Source: Actinoplanes palleronii
GTDB taxonomy: Bacteria > Actinomycetota > Actinomycetes > Mycobacteriales > Micromonosporaceae
Assembly: GCF_016862315.1 (NCBI RefSeq)
Contig: NZ_BOMS01000053.1
Coordinates: 124,001 to 188,000, forward strand
Length of the DNA: 64,000 bases
Reading direction: 5' to 3'
Shown here one piece after another: positions 52,888 to 61,404 of the stretch (position 1 is the first letter of the stretch; every line of letters starts with the position of its first letter). Position numbers and translations under genes: made by a program. Under the pieces are notes generated by a model. The model worked only from the letters and a program-made list of their open reading frames with translations. It was not told the DNA's origin and searched no databases.

Positions 52888-54303
52888 TCAGCGGGCCTTG
52901 CGGCTTTCCGCGCTGAGCCGGGTCAGCGAGCGGTCGGCGAGGATCAGGACCAGCAGCAGGGCGGCGACCGCGATCAGGAACCAGGCGACGTCGTGCAGGC
53001 CCGCGGTGTCGGCGCCGTGGCGGAAGAACGCGCCGTAGGCGGCGGAGGCGACCATCGCGCCGAGGTAGCTGAACGTGCGCAGCAGGCCGGCCGACGCGCC
53101 GATCCGGGCCGGGTCGGCCTGGAAGTAGACGGCGTTCTGGTTGGCGAGGCTGTGCAGGCCCTGCGGGAGGCCGCAGATCACCGAGATCAGTACCAGGATC
53201 AGAATCGGACTGCTGTCGTGCAGGGTCAGCATCAGGGCCGCGGCGGCGAGCTGGGCGACCGTGCCGACCAGGAGCTTGGCCCGGAAGCCGGCGCGCCGGC
53301 CGGTGATCGTGGAGACACCGATGGCGACCAGGGACATCGGCAGCAGGATCAGGCCGGCGTGCGAGGGGCCCAGGCCCCGGCCGGCCTCCAGCCACTGGGT
53401 GAAGCCGTAGATCACCGCGTACGCGATGGTCTGTGCCAGCAGCGCGCGGGCATACGTGGCGATCAGCGGGGTGTTGCCGCCGAAGACCCGCAGGTCGATG
53501 AAGGGCTCGGGGAAGCGGAGCTCGCGGACGGCGAACCCGGCGCCGGCGGCGAGGGCGAGCCCGAGCAGCCAGAGGTCGGCGACGGCCGGGTCCATCAGGA
53601 AGAGCATCAGGGCGGTGAGGGTGCCGGCGAAGAGCAGGATGCCCGGGATGTCGAAGGAGGCGCCGGTCTTCTGCTGCGGAGTGGCGCGGGGCAGCCGCAG
53701 CCAGCCCAGCACGAACGTGACCAGGGCGACCGGGATGTTGATCGCGAAGACCGTGCGCCAGCCGCCGGCCCCGATCAGCAGGCCGCCGAGGGTCGGGCCG
53801 ATCACCACGATGGTCTGCGCGGACACCGACAGCAGGGTGAGCACCGAGGCCGGGCTGTCCACGCCGGTGCGGCGGGCCTCGCTGCGGATCAGGTACATGG
53901 CGGCCGGGTAGCCGGCGCAGGTGCCCAGGCCGAGCAGCACCCGGGCGGCGATCAGCACCCCGAGCGACGGTGCGAGCGTGCCGATCAGCCCGGCGATCCC
54001 GACCAGGGCGGAGCCGGCCAGGTGCAGGCGGCGGGCGCCGTAACGGTCGACCAGCCGGCCGACGACGGGCTGACCGGTGGCGGTGGCCAGGTAGAGCGCG
54101 GAGACCAGCCAGGCGGTGTCGGCCGGCGGCGCGCCGAGCGCGATGCCGATCGGGACGAGCGCGACCGCGAGCATCGACGAGTTGACCGGGTTCAGGATCG
54201 ACCCCAGCACCATCGGGACGATCAGCCGCCGGTCGAAGCCGCGCCCGGCAACCTGATCCGCAGCGGTCCGGTCGGGAGTGGTCTGGCCGGAACCGGACTT
54301 CAC
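52888..54303 (-). CDS. MFS drug transporter (DHA2-like)
   Basis: The 471-aa protein has an N-terminal MFS half with PMVLGSILNPVNSSMLAVALVPIG (DHA2-type helix 1), GRLVDRYGARRLHLAG (motif A) and GLGTCAGYPAAMYLIR in helix 5, where motif C would lie. GTG 54303 overlaps the marR stop (GTGA), so it is coupled to the regulator. The longer in-frame version inside marR is rejected. The pair is a typical MarR-controlled efflux unit; the drug is unknown. Confidence 0.87.
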   Translation of the reverse strand: MKSGSGQTTPDRTAADQVAGRGFDRRLIVPMVLGSILNPVNSSMLAVALVPIGIALGAPPADTAWLVSALYLATATGQPVVGRLVDRYGARRLHLAGSALVGIAGLIGTLAPSLGVLIAARVLLGLGTCAGYPAAMYLIRSEARRTGVDSPASVLTLLSVSAQTIVVIGPTLGGLLIGAGGWRTVFAINIPVALVTFVLGWLRLPRATPQQKTGASFDIPGILLFAGTLTALMLFLMDPAVADLWLLGLALAAGAGFAVRELRFPEPFIDLRVFGGNTPLIATYARALLAQTIAYAVIYGFTQWLEAGRGLGPSHAGLILLPMSLVAIGVSTITGRRAGFRAKLLVGTVAQLAAAALMLTLHDSSPILILVLISVICGLPQGLHSLANQNAVYFQADPARIGASAGLLRTFSYLGAMVASAAYGAFFRHGADTAGLHDVAWFLIAVAALLLVLILADRSLTRLSAESRKAR

Positions 54304-54761
54304 CGGTCGGCCAGCCGGTCCAGCAGGGTCATCGCCTCGAGGACCGTCTGCCGCTCGGCCTCGGTGAAGTGGTCGGTCAGTGAGCGGGTCAGCCACTCGT
54401 CGCGCTGCCGCCGGGAGCCCGCGATCGCCTCACGGCCGACGTCGGTGAGGGAGACGAGTTGCCGCCGGCCGTCGGCCGGGTCAGGAGTGCGCTGGATCAG
54501 GCCCTGCTCGCCGATCGCGGCGAGGATGGCCGCCATCGACTGCGGGCGGACCCGCTCGGCGGCGGCCAGATCGCTCATCGAGGCGGGACCACCCCGGTCG
54601 ATCCGGCTCAGCACGGACGTCTGCGAGGGGGTGAGCTCACCGAGCCCGGCGACCTCACGCAGCCGCCGCCGCAGCCGGCTGAACACCACCCGGATCTCGC
54701 CGGCGGCCTGAGCTGCCGAAACGGGAATGCCGGCCTCGACCGTGGGAGTCTCACTCATCAC
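54300..54761 (-). CDS. MarR family regulator
   Basis: The 153-aa winged-helix protein has LTPSQTSVLSRIDRGGPASMSDLAAAERVRPQSMAAILAAI (recognition helices, here as a continuous stretch broken by a turn) and the wing DPADGRRQLVSLTDVGREAI with the DxRRxx signature. It precedes the MFS gene and overlaps it. A palindrome 16 bp upstream of its start is the likely operator. ATG 54761 or 54758. Confidence 0.9.
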   Translation of the reverse strand: MMSETPTVEAGIPVSAAQAAGEIRVVFSRLRRRLREVAGLGELTPSQTSVLSRIDRGGPASMSDLAAAERVRPQSMAAILAAIGEQGLIQRTPDPADGRRQLVSLTDVGREAIAGSRRQRDEWLTRSLTDHFTEAERQTVLEAMTLLDRLADR

Positions 54762-54776
54762 CCCACGGTAAAACCT

Positions 54777-54790
54777 TCAGTTGAAACTGA
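54777..54790. promoter_or_regulatory. candidate MarR operator
   Basis: TCAGTT, GA, AACTGA: a perfect inverted repeat with 6-bp arms, 16-29 bp upstream of the marR start in the short gap to the DUF4253 gene. Its AT-rich context stands out locally. Confidence 0.6.
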
Positions 54791-54811
54791 CCAGTCCAGG
54801 CTGAAGAAAAA

Positions 54812-55627
54812 TCAGTCCCACCAGAACTCCCACTGCTCGGCGCCGACCAGCTCGGCCGCGTAGTCCTCCAGCGACTCGGTGCCCTGGGTGATGGTGTCCG
54901 GGCAGAAGGCCAGGTGCTCGGCGGCCACCAGCCGGGCATGGTCCCGGTCGCGCGGCGGCGCGGCCACGCTCAGGATCATGGTGTCGAAGCCGAGCGCGAT
55001 CAGCCGGGCGCCGAACCGGTCCTCCCAGCTGCGAAGGACCGCGGAGAAGCGGGCGGTGTCGTTCTCGTGGTTGACCGGGCCGGTCCAGCCGATCAGGGCC
55101 GGCAGGTCGGCGCCGCGCGGGCACCGGGCCAGGCCGAGCCGGGCGTCGGTGACCCGGTCGAAGTCGACGAGCAGCTCGGCGACCTCGGCCGCGTGCCGCT
55201 CCGGGTCGGTGCCGCCGGTGCCGGGCGGGGCGAAGCCGGGCCAGCCGTCGAAGAACGGCGCGACATTCGCACCGACCTCGTCGAGCTCCTCCGGATCGTC
55301 CGGGATGTGGCCGTCGAACCAGTCGCGCAGCAGGACGGCCGGGTCGTGATCACCCGGGTCGGTGGTGATCATCTGCGGCCGGAGCTCGCCGGTCTCCCAC
55401 GGGCGCAGCGGCGACTCGGGCCGGAGCCCGCTGAGGAACACCGGCCACAGCCCGGACTCGGCGAACTGCGCGTGCGCACTGCTCCACCAGCCGGCCCCGA
55501 CCCGCGCCTGACTGACCCAGATCAGCCCCTGCGCGAAACGCCACGCCCCACCGGCCGGATCACTGGCCAGCCCCGGCCCGGCGGCCGCGGGCGAAGGAGA
55601 CGACGGTTGGCGTCGCTTGAAGAACAT
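54812..55627 (-). CDS. DUF4253 domain-containing protein
   Basis: Function unknown. The 271-aa protein ends with the DUF4253 region: FGARLIALGFDTMILSVAAPP, AEHLAFCPDTITQGTESLEDYA, and a terminal EQWEFWWD. The N-terminal half has acidic and proline-rich stretches. It follows the 101-aa unknown gene after 9 bp and is probably co-transcribed with it. DUF4253 genes are scattered in actinobacteria, sometimes near toxin/immunity-like loci, but no such context is evident here. Confidence 0.8.
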   Translation of the reverse strand: MFFKRRQPSSPSPAAAGPGLASDPAGGAWRFAQGLIWVSQARVGAGWWSSAHAQFAESGLWPVFLSGLRPESPLRPWETGELRPQMITTDPGDHDPAVLLRDWFDGHIPDDPEELDEVGANVAPFFDGWPGFAPPGTGGTDPERHAAEVAELLVDFDRVTDARLGLARCPRGADLPALIGWTGPVNHENDTARFSAVLRSWEDRFGARLIALGFDTMILSVAAPPRDRDHARLVAAEHLAFCPDTITQGTESLEDYAAELVGAEQWEFWWD

Positions 55628-55636
55628 GCCCGCACG

Positions 55637-55942
55637 CTAACCAGCGGGTGTGACAGTTTCCCGGAGCAGCAGTCTGGCCTGCGGCCGCTCATCCGGATCG
55701 AGCCGCGCGCACCCGGCCTCCACCAGCTCCCACGGCCCCGCCGCCAGCGCAGTGTCGATCACCCCGCGGATCCCGTCGACCAGATCCGGCGAGGCGGCGA
55801 ACAGCACCCGCAGCCGATCACCCTCCGGCGACACGGTGGTCCGGTGCGGTGTCGCCCCGCCGAGCGCTGACGTGACCACCGCGCCCGGGTCGGCGCCGTG
55901 GGCGCGCCGGAGGATCGCGTGGTGCGCGTAGACCTGCCGCAT
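55637..55942 (-). CDS. hypothetical protein, 101 aa
   Basis: Not recognised. Soluble, begins MRQVYAHHAILRRAHGADPG, with ATPHRTTVSPEGDRLRVLFAASPD in the middle and no membrane segment. GAAGGGGC lies 7 nt before ATG 55942, a good Shine-Dalgarno. It leads into the DUF4253 gene. Real-gene evidence is the ribosome-binding site, the GC-rich third positions and the operon position. Confidence 0.65.
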   Translation of the reverse strand: MRQVYAHHAILRRAHGADPGAVVTSALGGATPHRTTVSPEGDRLRVLFAASPDLVDGIRGVIDTALAAGPWELVEAGCARLDPDERPQARLLLRETVTPAG

Positions 55943-56017
55943 GGCTGCCCCTTCGCCCGTCGACGGCGTGTCCGCCGGGTGTCCGACGGCGTGTCCGCCG
56001 CCAACGGTAGCCCGCGT

Positions 56018-56113
56018 TCACCGGCGGTCGTTGCGCCGGCGGATCAGGACGACGGAACCCGCGACCACCAGGAGGGTGGGGAGGATGAGTCCCCACATCA
56101 GCCATCCGTTCAT
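56018..56113 (-). CDS. possible 31-aa single-pass membrane protein
   Basis: ATG 56113 opens 31 codons: M-N-G, then WLMWGLILPTLLVVAG and SVVLI as one membrane segment, then a basic tail RRRNDRR before TGA. The hydrophobic helix followed by positive charges fits a small membrane protein inserted N-out/C-in. No Shine-Dalgarno is visible. It lies 75 bp upstream of the 101-aa gene on the same strand. Confidence 0.45.
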   Translation of the reverse strand: MNGWLMWGLILPTLLVVAGSVVLIRRRNDRR

Positions 56114-56157
56114 GCGAGCCAGCGTGCCGCCCCGGAGTCCACCACGGCTCATCCCAG

Positions 56158-56293
56158 CCGGGTGAAAGGCCCGCCGGGTGAAAGGCCCGCCGGGTGAAAG
56201 GCCCGCCGGTGGAGAAGGGCCCGCCGGTGGAGAAGGGGCCGCCGGGTGAAGAGGGGCGCTGGGTGAGAAGGGGCCGCCGGGTGAATGGAACCG
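56158..56293. repeat. minisatellite of eight 16-18-bp units
   Basis: Three identical units of CCGGGTGAAAGGCCCG are followed by two 18-bp units of the type CCGGTGGAGAAGGGCCCG and three further variants (17, 18 and 17 bp). It lies in the gap between the small membrane ORF and the GNAT stop. Each GGTGAAAGG resembles a Shine-Dalgarno/GTG pair, but no ORF uses them. Unit variation suggests copy-number change by slippage. Confidence 0.9.
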
Positions 56294-56307
56294 GCGGCCC
56301 GTCCCGC

Positions 56308-57054
56308 TCAGTACTTGGCGATGTAGAGGCGCTTCCCGGCGGCCCGGTAGCCGACCCGCTCGTACACCCGCCAGGAGTCCTCGCCGGAAGCCTCCAGCCA
56401 GGCCAGATCGACCCCCGCCGCGAAGAGCCGGCTGGTGATCGCCGCGGTGATCGCGCCACCGAGGCCGGCGCGGCGGAACGGTTCGCCGACCGCGATGCCG
56501 GCGACCTCGCTGACCCCGTCACTCGGGGCTGTCGAGGTGCCGCCACCGGCGTACCGGCCGTCGGCCGCCTGGGCGGTGATCTGGACCGCGCCGTGGTCCT
56601 GGTTGCGGCGATAGCGCGCCACGTCGTCCGCGGTGGCCGAGGCGGGACCGCCGAACGCCTGGTTCTGTGCGGCGATCATGCCGGTCAGGTCGTCGTCGGT
56701 GACCGGTGCGAAGACCCGGAAGCCGTCCGGCACGGGCGGTGTGGCCAGCGAGGACGGCGTGCAGACCAGGTACTCGTTCCGGGCCTCGACCGCAAAACCC
56801 GCGTCGAGCAGCAGCGTCTCCAGGTCGGGGGCGCAGCTGGTGACGTACTCCAGGCGGGGCGGGCGTCCGCCGAACGCCGTGATCAGGCCTGCGACGTCGT
56901 CCGGGGTGATCGCAGCGCCGGGCAGCGGTGTCGCGTAGTTGATGTGCGGGCTGTCGGTGCCGTGGTCCAGGCCGAGCACGAACGGACCGGCTTGCACGGC
57001 GTCCGGGCGGGTGCGGAGGTTGGCGACGACAGCGTTCTGGATGCGCAGATCCAT
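56308..57054 (-). CDS. GNAT family N-acetyltransferase
   Basis: The 248-aa protein has an N-terminal domain of unknown role and a C-terminal GNAT fold with VSEVAGIAVGEPFRRAGLGG, whose RRAGLGG is the acetyl-CoA pyrophosphate loop, then WLEASGEDSWRVYERVGYRAAG. ATG 57054 is chosen over an upstream in-frame start at 57123; AAAGG lies 13 nt upstream. Monocistronic. The substrate is unknown. Confidence 0.82.
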   Translation of the reverse strand: MDLRIQNAVVANLRTRPDAVQAGPFVLGLDHGTDSPHINYATPLPGAAITPDDVAGLITAFGGRPPRLEYVTSCAPDLETLLLDAGFAVEARNEYLVCTPSSLATPPVPDGFRVFAPVTDDDLTGMIAAQNQAFGGPASATADDVARYRRNQDHGAVQITAQAADGRYAGGGTSTAPSDGVSEVAGIAVGEPFRRAGLGGAITAAITSRLFAAGVDLAWLEASGEDSWRVYERVGYRAAGKRLYIAKY

Positions 57055-57070
57055 GGTGAGGTGAAACCTT

Positions 57071-57152
57071 TCGAGTGCTCTACAAGAAGGAAGACCGAAG
57101 CGTGGGGGTGGACACCGTTGCAATCACTGGCTTCATTCCTTCGAGCACTCGA
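57071..57152. promoter_or_regulatory. 10-bp inverted repeat upstream of the GNAT gene
   Basis: TCGAGTGCTC (57071-57080) and GAGCACTCGA (57143-57152) are exact complements 62 bp apart, both preceded by CCTT. They could be two operator half-sites for looping, or the ends of a small non-coding insertion. The intervening 62 bp has no stop-free gene of note. Confidence 0.45.
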
Positions 57153-57193
57153 GGATCGTCCGTTCTGGGCGATCTCGCCGGAATGCTAACGCA

Positions 57194-58555
57194 TCACGCG
57201 GCGGGCCGTGGGGCGGCTGCCGGGCTGCGGTGCCCGCCGGTGTCCACCGCCCGTACGCCGAATTGGACGTTGTCCTTGGACACGTCCACCGTGACCGCAC
57301 CGACCTTGCCGACCGGCAGCACGTCGGTCCAGTCCGGCGCGGTCGTCTCCCGCCAGACCACCTCATACCCGGCCAGGTCGGGCTCGGTGCCGACGGTCCA
57401 GCGCAGCGTGGTCTGGTTGGTCAGCTGGGTGGTGTCGACGACCACGCCCTTCGGGGTGCCGGGCGCGGTCGCCAGTGACCACAGCGTGGCCGCGTTGACC
57501 TTGGCGACCCGGGCGATGTAGTCGAAGTCGCAGAACTCGACGAGGTCGCCGTACTGCACGCCGTCGACCACCCGGACGTCCTGGTGCTCGTGGGCGAAGT
57601 TCTCCCGGGGCTCGGTGAACCGGGCCGCCGGGTAGCCGCGCAGCAGGAACGACACGTGGTCGCTGCCGCGCAGGTAGCGGTCGCGGCGCCAGACCACCCG
57701 GACGTCGGTTCCGGCGGGCTCGACCTCCTTGACGAACCGGCCCAGTTGCCGTGAGGGGCCGTCGTTCTCCCCGCCGATGCTCCTGCGCGTGGTCGCCTCG
57801 GCCGCCGTCTCCGCGGTCGGCACCCCTTCGACGAAGAGCCGCACCGTGCGGTGGTCGGGGCGGCTGCCGTCGTGGGCGTCACCGGTGCCGACGATGTCGT
57901 TGCTGAACATCGCCTGGATGTCGGCGCCCGCGTCCTTGTAGACCTGCGCCATGTGGTCGGAGCCGTAGAGCCCCTGCTCCTCACCGGCCACGGCGGCGAA
58001 GACCAGGGTGGCCTCCGGCTCACGACCGGCCAGCACCCGGGCCAGTTCCAGCACGACAGCGACTCCGGAGGCGTCGTCGTCGGCGCCCGGCGCGTCGCTG
58101 GTGAAGTCGAGCACGTCGGTGGCCCGGGAGTCGTAGTGGCCGGTCACCACGTAGATCTGCTCCGGGGTGACGCTGCCGCGCAGGGCGGCGATCACGTTGG
58201 TGATCACGGTCGGCGTGGGCACGCGCGGGGAGACCGGCTGGGTGAAGGACTGCAACTCGACGGTCATCCGGCCGCCGGACGTCGCCGCGTACGCGGTGAG
58301 CTGCTGGTGGATCCAGTCGCGGGCGGCGCCGATCCCGCGTACCGGATCGGTCTGTGACGACAGGGTGTGCCGGGTGCCGAAAGCGGCGAGCCTCCGCACC
58401 ACGGCTTCGATCCGGTGGGGGTCGATCTCGCGCAGGATCGCCTTCAGCGTGGGGTCCGGCGGGCGCCGGCGCGGGCCGGCCGCCTGCGCGGCCCGCGCCG
58501 GCGCGGCAAGTGATGCCGCGGCCGCGGCGGAGAGGAGGCTACGCCGACTCGTCAT
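57194..58555 (-). CDS. Tat-exported M28 family metallopeptidase with C-terminal fibronectin-like domain
   Basis: Zinc aminopeptidase-type enzyme. The 453-aa protein (from ATG 58555) starts MTSRRSLLSAAAAASLAAPA, a twin-arginine signal. The catalytic residues are visible: GHYDSRATD, PGADDDASGVAVVLE, AGEEQGLYG (general base and ligand), SNDIVG and the late histidine in PRENFAHEHQDVR. About 90 C-terminal residues (WTVGTEPDLAGYEVVWRE) form a fibronectin type III-like module. A start 9 nt upstream is possible. The substrate is unknown. Confidence 0.87.
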   Translation of the reverse strand: MTSRRSLLSAAAAASLAAPARAAQAAGPRRRPPDPTLKAILREIDPHRIEAVVRRLAAFGTRHTLSSQTDPVRGIGAARDWIHQQLTAYAATSGGRMTVELQSFTQPVSPRVPTPTVITNVIAALRGSVTPEQIYVVTGHYDSRATDVLDFTSDAPGADDDASGVAVVLELARVLAGREPEATLVFAAVAGEEQGLYGSDHMAQVYKDAGADIQAMFSNDIVGTGDAHDGSRPDHRTVRLFVEGVPTAETAAEATTRRSIGGENDGPSRQLGRFVKEVEPAGTDVRVVWRRDRYLRGSDHVSFLLRGYPAARFTEPRENFAHEHQDVRVVDGVQYGDLVEFCDFDYIARVAKVNAATLWSLATAPGTPKGVVVDTTQLTNQTTLRWTVGTEPDLAGYEVVWRETTAPDWTDVLPVGKVGAVTVDVSKDNVQFGVRAVDTGGHRSPAAAPRPAA

Positions 58556-58597
58556 GCCTGACACTGTGGTCCACTCTGGTTCAGATGTCCACGTCCG

Positions 58598-59161
58598 TCA
58601 ATGTCCCGGGGTGTCGTACAGGTACCGCTGGACGGTCGGCGCGAGCCAGGCGACCGCCGCGTCCCGGTCGAGCGCGACGATCGGCGGCAGCCGCAGCACG
58701 AACCGGCACAGCGCGAAGCCCAGGATCTGGGTGGCGATCAGGCCGGCCCGGGTGGCGGCGGTGGCCGGGTCGGGCGCCAGCCGGGCGGCGACCGGGCCGA
58801 CCTGGGCCGCGAAGATCGTGCGCATCCGCTCGGCGGCGGCCTCGTGGCTGACCGCGGCCCGGATCAGCGCGAGCAGGGTCTCGTCGCCGGCCCAGCGGTC
58901 GAGGAAGTGCTCCACCAGCACGGCACCGTGCCGGTCGGCGGGGACCAGGGCCATGTCCGGCAGGCGCAGGTCGAACTCGGCGGCCGCGGCGAACAGCTTC
59001 TCCTTGTTGCCGTAATAGCGCATCACCAGGGACGGGTCGATGTTCGCGTCGGCGGCGATGGCCCGGATGGTGGCCCGCTCGAACCCGTCGGCGGCGAACC
59101 GCTCGCGTGCGGCGGTCAGGATCGCGGCCCGGGTGCCGTCCGAGCGGCGTTGCGCTGTCAT
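58598..59161 (-). CDS. TetR family regulator
   Basis: The 187-aa protein has the helix-turn-helix ATIRAIAADANIDPSLVMRYYGNKEKLF and a TetR C-terminal domain with RMRTIFAAQVGPVAARL. It is divergent from a flavin monooxygenase, with three matching palindromes between the genes. The arrangement is that of an inducible detoxification switch: the repressor holds down the oxygenase until its substrate appears. The inducer is unknown. Confidence 0.9.
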   Translation of the reverse strand: MTAQRRSDGTRAAILTAARERFAADGFERATIRAIAADANIDPSLVMRYYGNKEKLFAAAAEFDLRLPDMALVPADRHGAVLVEHFLDRWAGDETLLALIRAAVSHEAAAERMRTIFAAQVGPVAARLAPDPATAATRAGLIATQILGFALCRFVLRLPPIVALDRDAAVAWLAPTVQRYLYDTPGH

Positions 59162-59176
59162 GGTCCCAACCTATGT

Positions 59177-59244
59177 CAACGAGCGTTGGCCAACAAGTGT
59201 TGACTCGATCTTGCCGGGATGCCTATCGTTGTCAACAAGTGTTG
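59177..59244. promoter_or_regulatory. three TetR-type operators CAACAAGTGTTG
   Basis: CAACGAGCGTTG (59177-59188), CAACAAGTGTTG (59191-59202) and CAACAAGTGTTG (59233-59244) are 12-bp palindromes. Centres are 14 and 42 bp apart. They fill the 105-bp gap between the divergent tetR and monooxygenase starts. Confidence 0.85.
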
Positions 59245-59266
59245 GCAAACGAGTCGAGGAGCAGTC

Positions 59267-60652
59267 ATGCACACCACCGTGGCGATCGTCGGAGCCGGGC
59301 CGACCGGTCTGCTCCTGGCCGGTGACCTGGCCCAGGCCGGGGTTCAGGTGACCGTTTTCGAGCAGCGTTCCGGCGCGTCCGATCTGACCCGGGCGTTCGG
59401 CGTGCACGCCCGCACCCTCGAGGTGCTCGACGCACGCGGGCTCGCCGGGGAGCTGATCGAGACCGGGGCCAAGGTGCAGCGGCTGCGGCTGTTCAACCGG
59501 ATCCGGGTCGATCTGTCCGGCCTGCCGTCGCGGTTCCCGTACCTGCTGATCACCCCGCAGTACCACGTCGAGCGGCTCCTCGAGCAGCGCGCGGAGAAGG
59601 CCGGGGCGCAGATCGTCAGGGGCGCCACGCTGACCGGGCTCGATCAGAGCGCCGACACGGTCACCCTGCACCTGGGCGCGGAGACCGTCACCGCCGACTG
59701 GGTGGTCGGCGCGGACGGTGTGCACAGCGCGGTCCGCCAGGCGGTCGGCCTGCCCTTCCCCGGCCAGTCGGTGCTCACCTCGATCATGCTGGCCGACGTC
59801 CGGCTGGCCACCCCGCCGGAGGATGTGCTCGCGGTCAACGCGGTCGGCGACGCGTTCGCGTTCGTCGCCCCGTTCGGCGACGGGTGGTATCGGATCTTCG
59901 CGTGGGACCGCCGCAAGCAGGTCGGCGACGCCGAGCCGGTGACCCTCGACGAGATCCGCGCGGTCACCCGGCGGGCGCTCGGCACCGACTTCGGGGTCAC
60001 CGAGAGCCGCTGGATGTCCCGTTTCCACAGCGACGAGCGACAGGTGCCGGCCTACCGGTCCGGCCGGGTGTTCCTGGCCGGCGACGCGGCGCACGTGCAC
60101 TCACCGGCCGGTGGGCAGGGCATGAACACCGGCCTGCAGGACGCCGCGAACCTGTCCTGGAAGCTCGCCGCGACCGTCCACGGCTGGGCGTCGGCCGGGC
60201 TGCTCGACACGTACCAGGCCGAACGCCACCCGGTCGGCAAGCTGGTCCTGCGCAGCAGTGGCACGCTGATCCGGCTCGCGATGATCCGTTCCGCGGCGGG
60301 CCGCCGGACCCGCGACACGATCGGCTCCGCGCTGATGTCCCTGCCGCCGGTGATGCACCGGGCCGCCGGCATCCTCTCCGGCGTCGGCATCGACTACCCG
60401 GACGCGCCGCGTGCTGCGGATCAGAAGCTGCGCGATGGAACGCGTCTCTACGAGGCGCTGCGCGACGGACGGCACGTCCTGCTCACCGACGATCAAAATC
60501 AGACAGGGTACGACGATCGCCTGCACCTGGCCCGGCCCCTGACGCCGTCCCGCCGAGCCACCCTGATCCGCCCGGACGGGTACGTCGCCTGGCAGGGCGC
60601 TGCCGCGCAGACCCCGACCGCGCTGCGCCGTCTCCTGGGCCCGCCCGATTAG
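59267..60652 (+). CDS. FAD-dependent group A aromatic monooxygenase
   Basis: NAD(P)H- and FAD-dependent hydroxylase of the PHBH/Rox/TetX type. The 461-aa protein has the Rossmann GAGPTGLLLAGDLA, the ADGVHSAVR (DG motif) and the FAD-ribityl GDAAHVHSPAGGQGMNTG motif, with a C-terminal thioredoxin-like remnant. Size and domain order resemble rifampicin monooxygenases, but the substrate cannot be told from sequence. ATG 59267 with GAGGAG upstream. Divergent from its probable TetR repressor. Confidence 0.88.
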   Translation: MHTTVAIVGAGPTGLLLAGDLAQAGVQVTVFEQRSGASDLTRAFGVHARTLEVLDARGLAGELIETGAKVQRLRLFNRIRVDLSGLPSRFPYLLITPQYHVERLLEQRAEKAGAQIVRGATLTGLDQSADTVTLHLGAETVTADWVVGADGVHSAVRQAVGLPFPGQSVLTSIMLADVRLATPPEDVLAVNAVGDAFAFVAPFGDGWYRIFAWDRRKQVGDAEPVTLDEIRAVTRRALGTDFGVTESRWMSRFHSDERQVPAYRSGRVFLAGDAAHVHSPAGGQGMNTGLQDAANLSWKLAATVHGWASAGLLDTYQAERHPVGKLVLRSSGTLIRLAMIRSAAGRRTRDTIGSALMSLPPVMHRAAGILSGVGIDYPDAPRAADQKLRDGTRLYEALRDGRHVLLTDDQNQTGYDDRLHLARPLTPSRRATLIRPDGYVAWQGAAAQTPTALRRLLGPPD

Positions 60653-61350
60653 CCCTTCGCGATCGCGGCCTCCACGCCGGTCTCGTGCGGGCCCAGGAAG
60701 ATCGGGTCCCGGCCGGTGGCGGCGTCCCAGCCGGCCTTCACCGCGGCCGCCCACTCCCGGACCTCGCCCCGCGCCCACATCGGCTTGAAGACCCGCGCGG
60801 TGTCGTCACCGACCCCGGTGGCGTCGATGCCCATCGCCCGGCACAGCGCCACCGCCCGCGGCACGTGGAACGACTGGCTGACCACGATCGCCTGCCGCAC
60901 CCCGAAGATCTTGCTGGCCCGCGAGCACGAGTCGTAGGTGTCGAACCCGGCGTGGTCCATCACGATCCGGTCGGCGGGCACCCCGCGCGCGACCAGCCAG
61001 ACCAGCATCGCGCCGGGCTCGTCGTACCTCCACTCGGCGTGATCACCGGAGACCAGGATCGCCTTGACCTTGCCGGCCTCGTAGAGCTGCCGGGCGATGT
61101 CCAGCCGCGCGGCCAGGAACGCCGACGGCTCACCGGGCGGGTCCACCTGCGCGCCCAGCACCAGAGCCACCGGCGCGTCCGGCACGTCGGCGATCGAGTA
61201 GACGTGACCAGCCGCGGCCCGATCGACCCAGAGGTTGGCGGCCGCCACGGTCGCGACCGTCAGCACCGTGCCGAGACCACCCGCGACGACCAGGCGGCGA
61301 AACCAGCGGGACCGGCCGAGCCGGCCGAGGGAAACCTTGCGCACCAGCAC
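60649..61350 (-). CDS. SanA/YdcF-like DUF218 membrane protein
   Basis: The protein (233 aa from GTG 61350) has one membrane segment (about 21-38) and a DUF218 domain with ALVLGAQVDPPGEPSAFLAARL, ILVSGDHAEWRYDEPGAM, DHAGFDTYDSCSRASKIFG and VVSQSFHVPRA, as in E. coli SanA, linked to envelope permeability and vancomycin sensitivity. CAGAGT lies 6 nt before a second GTG at 61344, which may be the real, leaderless start. Its stop overlaps the monooxygenase stop (TTAG). Confidence 0.82.
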   Translation of the reverse strand: MLVRKVSLGRLGRSRWFRRLVVAGGLGTVLTVATVAAANLWVDRAAAGHVYSIADVPDAPVALVLGAQVDPPGEPSAFLAARLDIARQLYEAGKVKAILVSGDHAEWRYDEPGAMLVWLVARGVPADRIVMDHAGFDTYDSCSRASKIFGVRQAIVVSQSFHVPRAVALCRAMGIDATGVGDDTARVFKPMWARGEVREWAAAVKAGWDAATGRDPIFLGPHETGVEAAIAKG

Positions 61351-61404
61351 ACTCTGGCAGCCCTCGACAAGATCCTCGTCCCGCCTTCGTGCCAACGGCC
61401 AACC

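Noticed and set aside
52576..54711. 711-codon plus-strand open frame opposite MFS/MarR
   Set aside because: Low-complexity Arg/Gln/Gly composition typical of antisense high-GC frames; the minus-strand MFS and MarR genes are clear.
56158..56293. CRISPR array
   Set aside because: Short 16-18-bp units directly adjoining, no spacers, no cas genes.
59267..60652. Specific call as rifampicin monooxygenase
   Set aside because: Shared group A FAD motifs do not determine the substrate.
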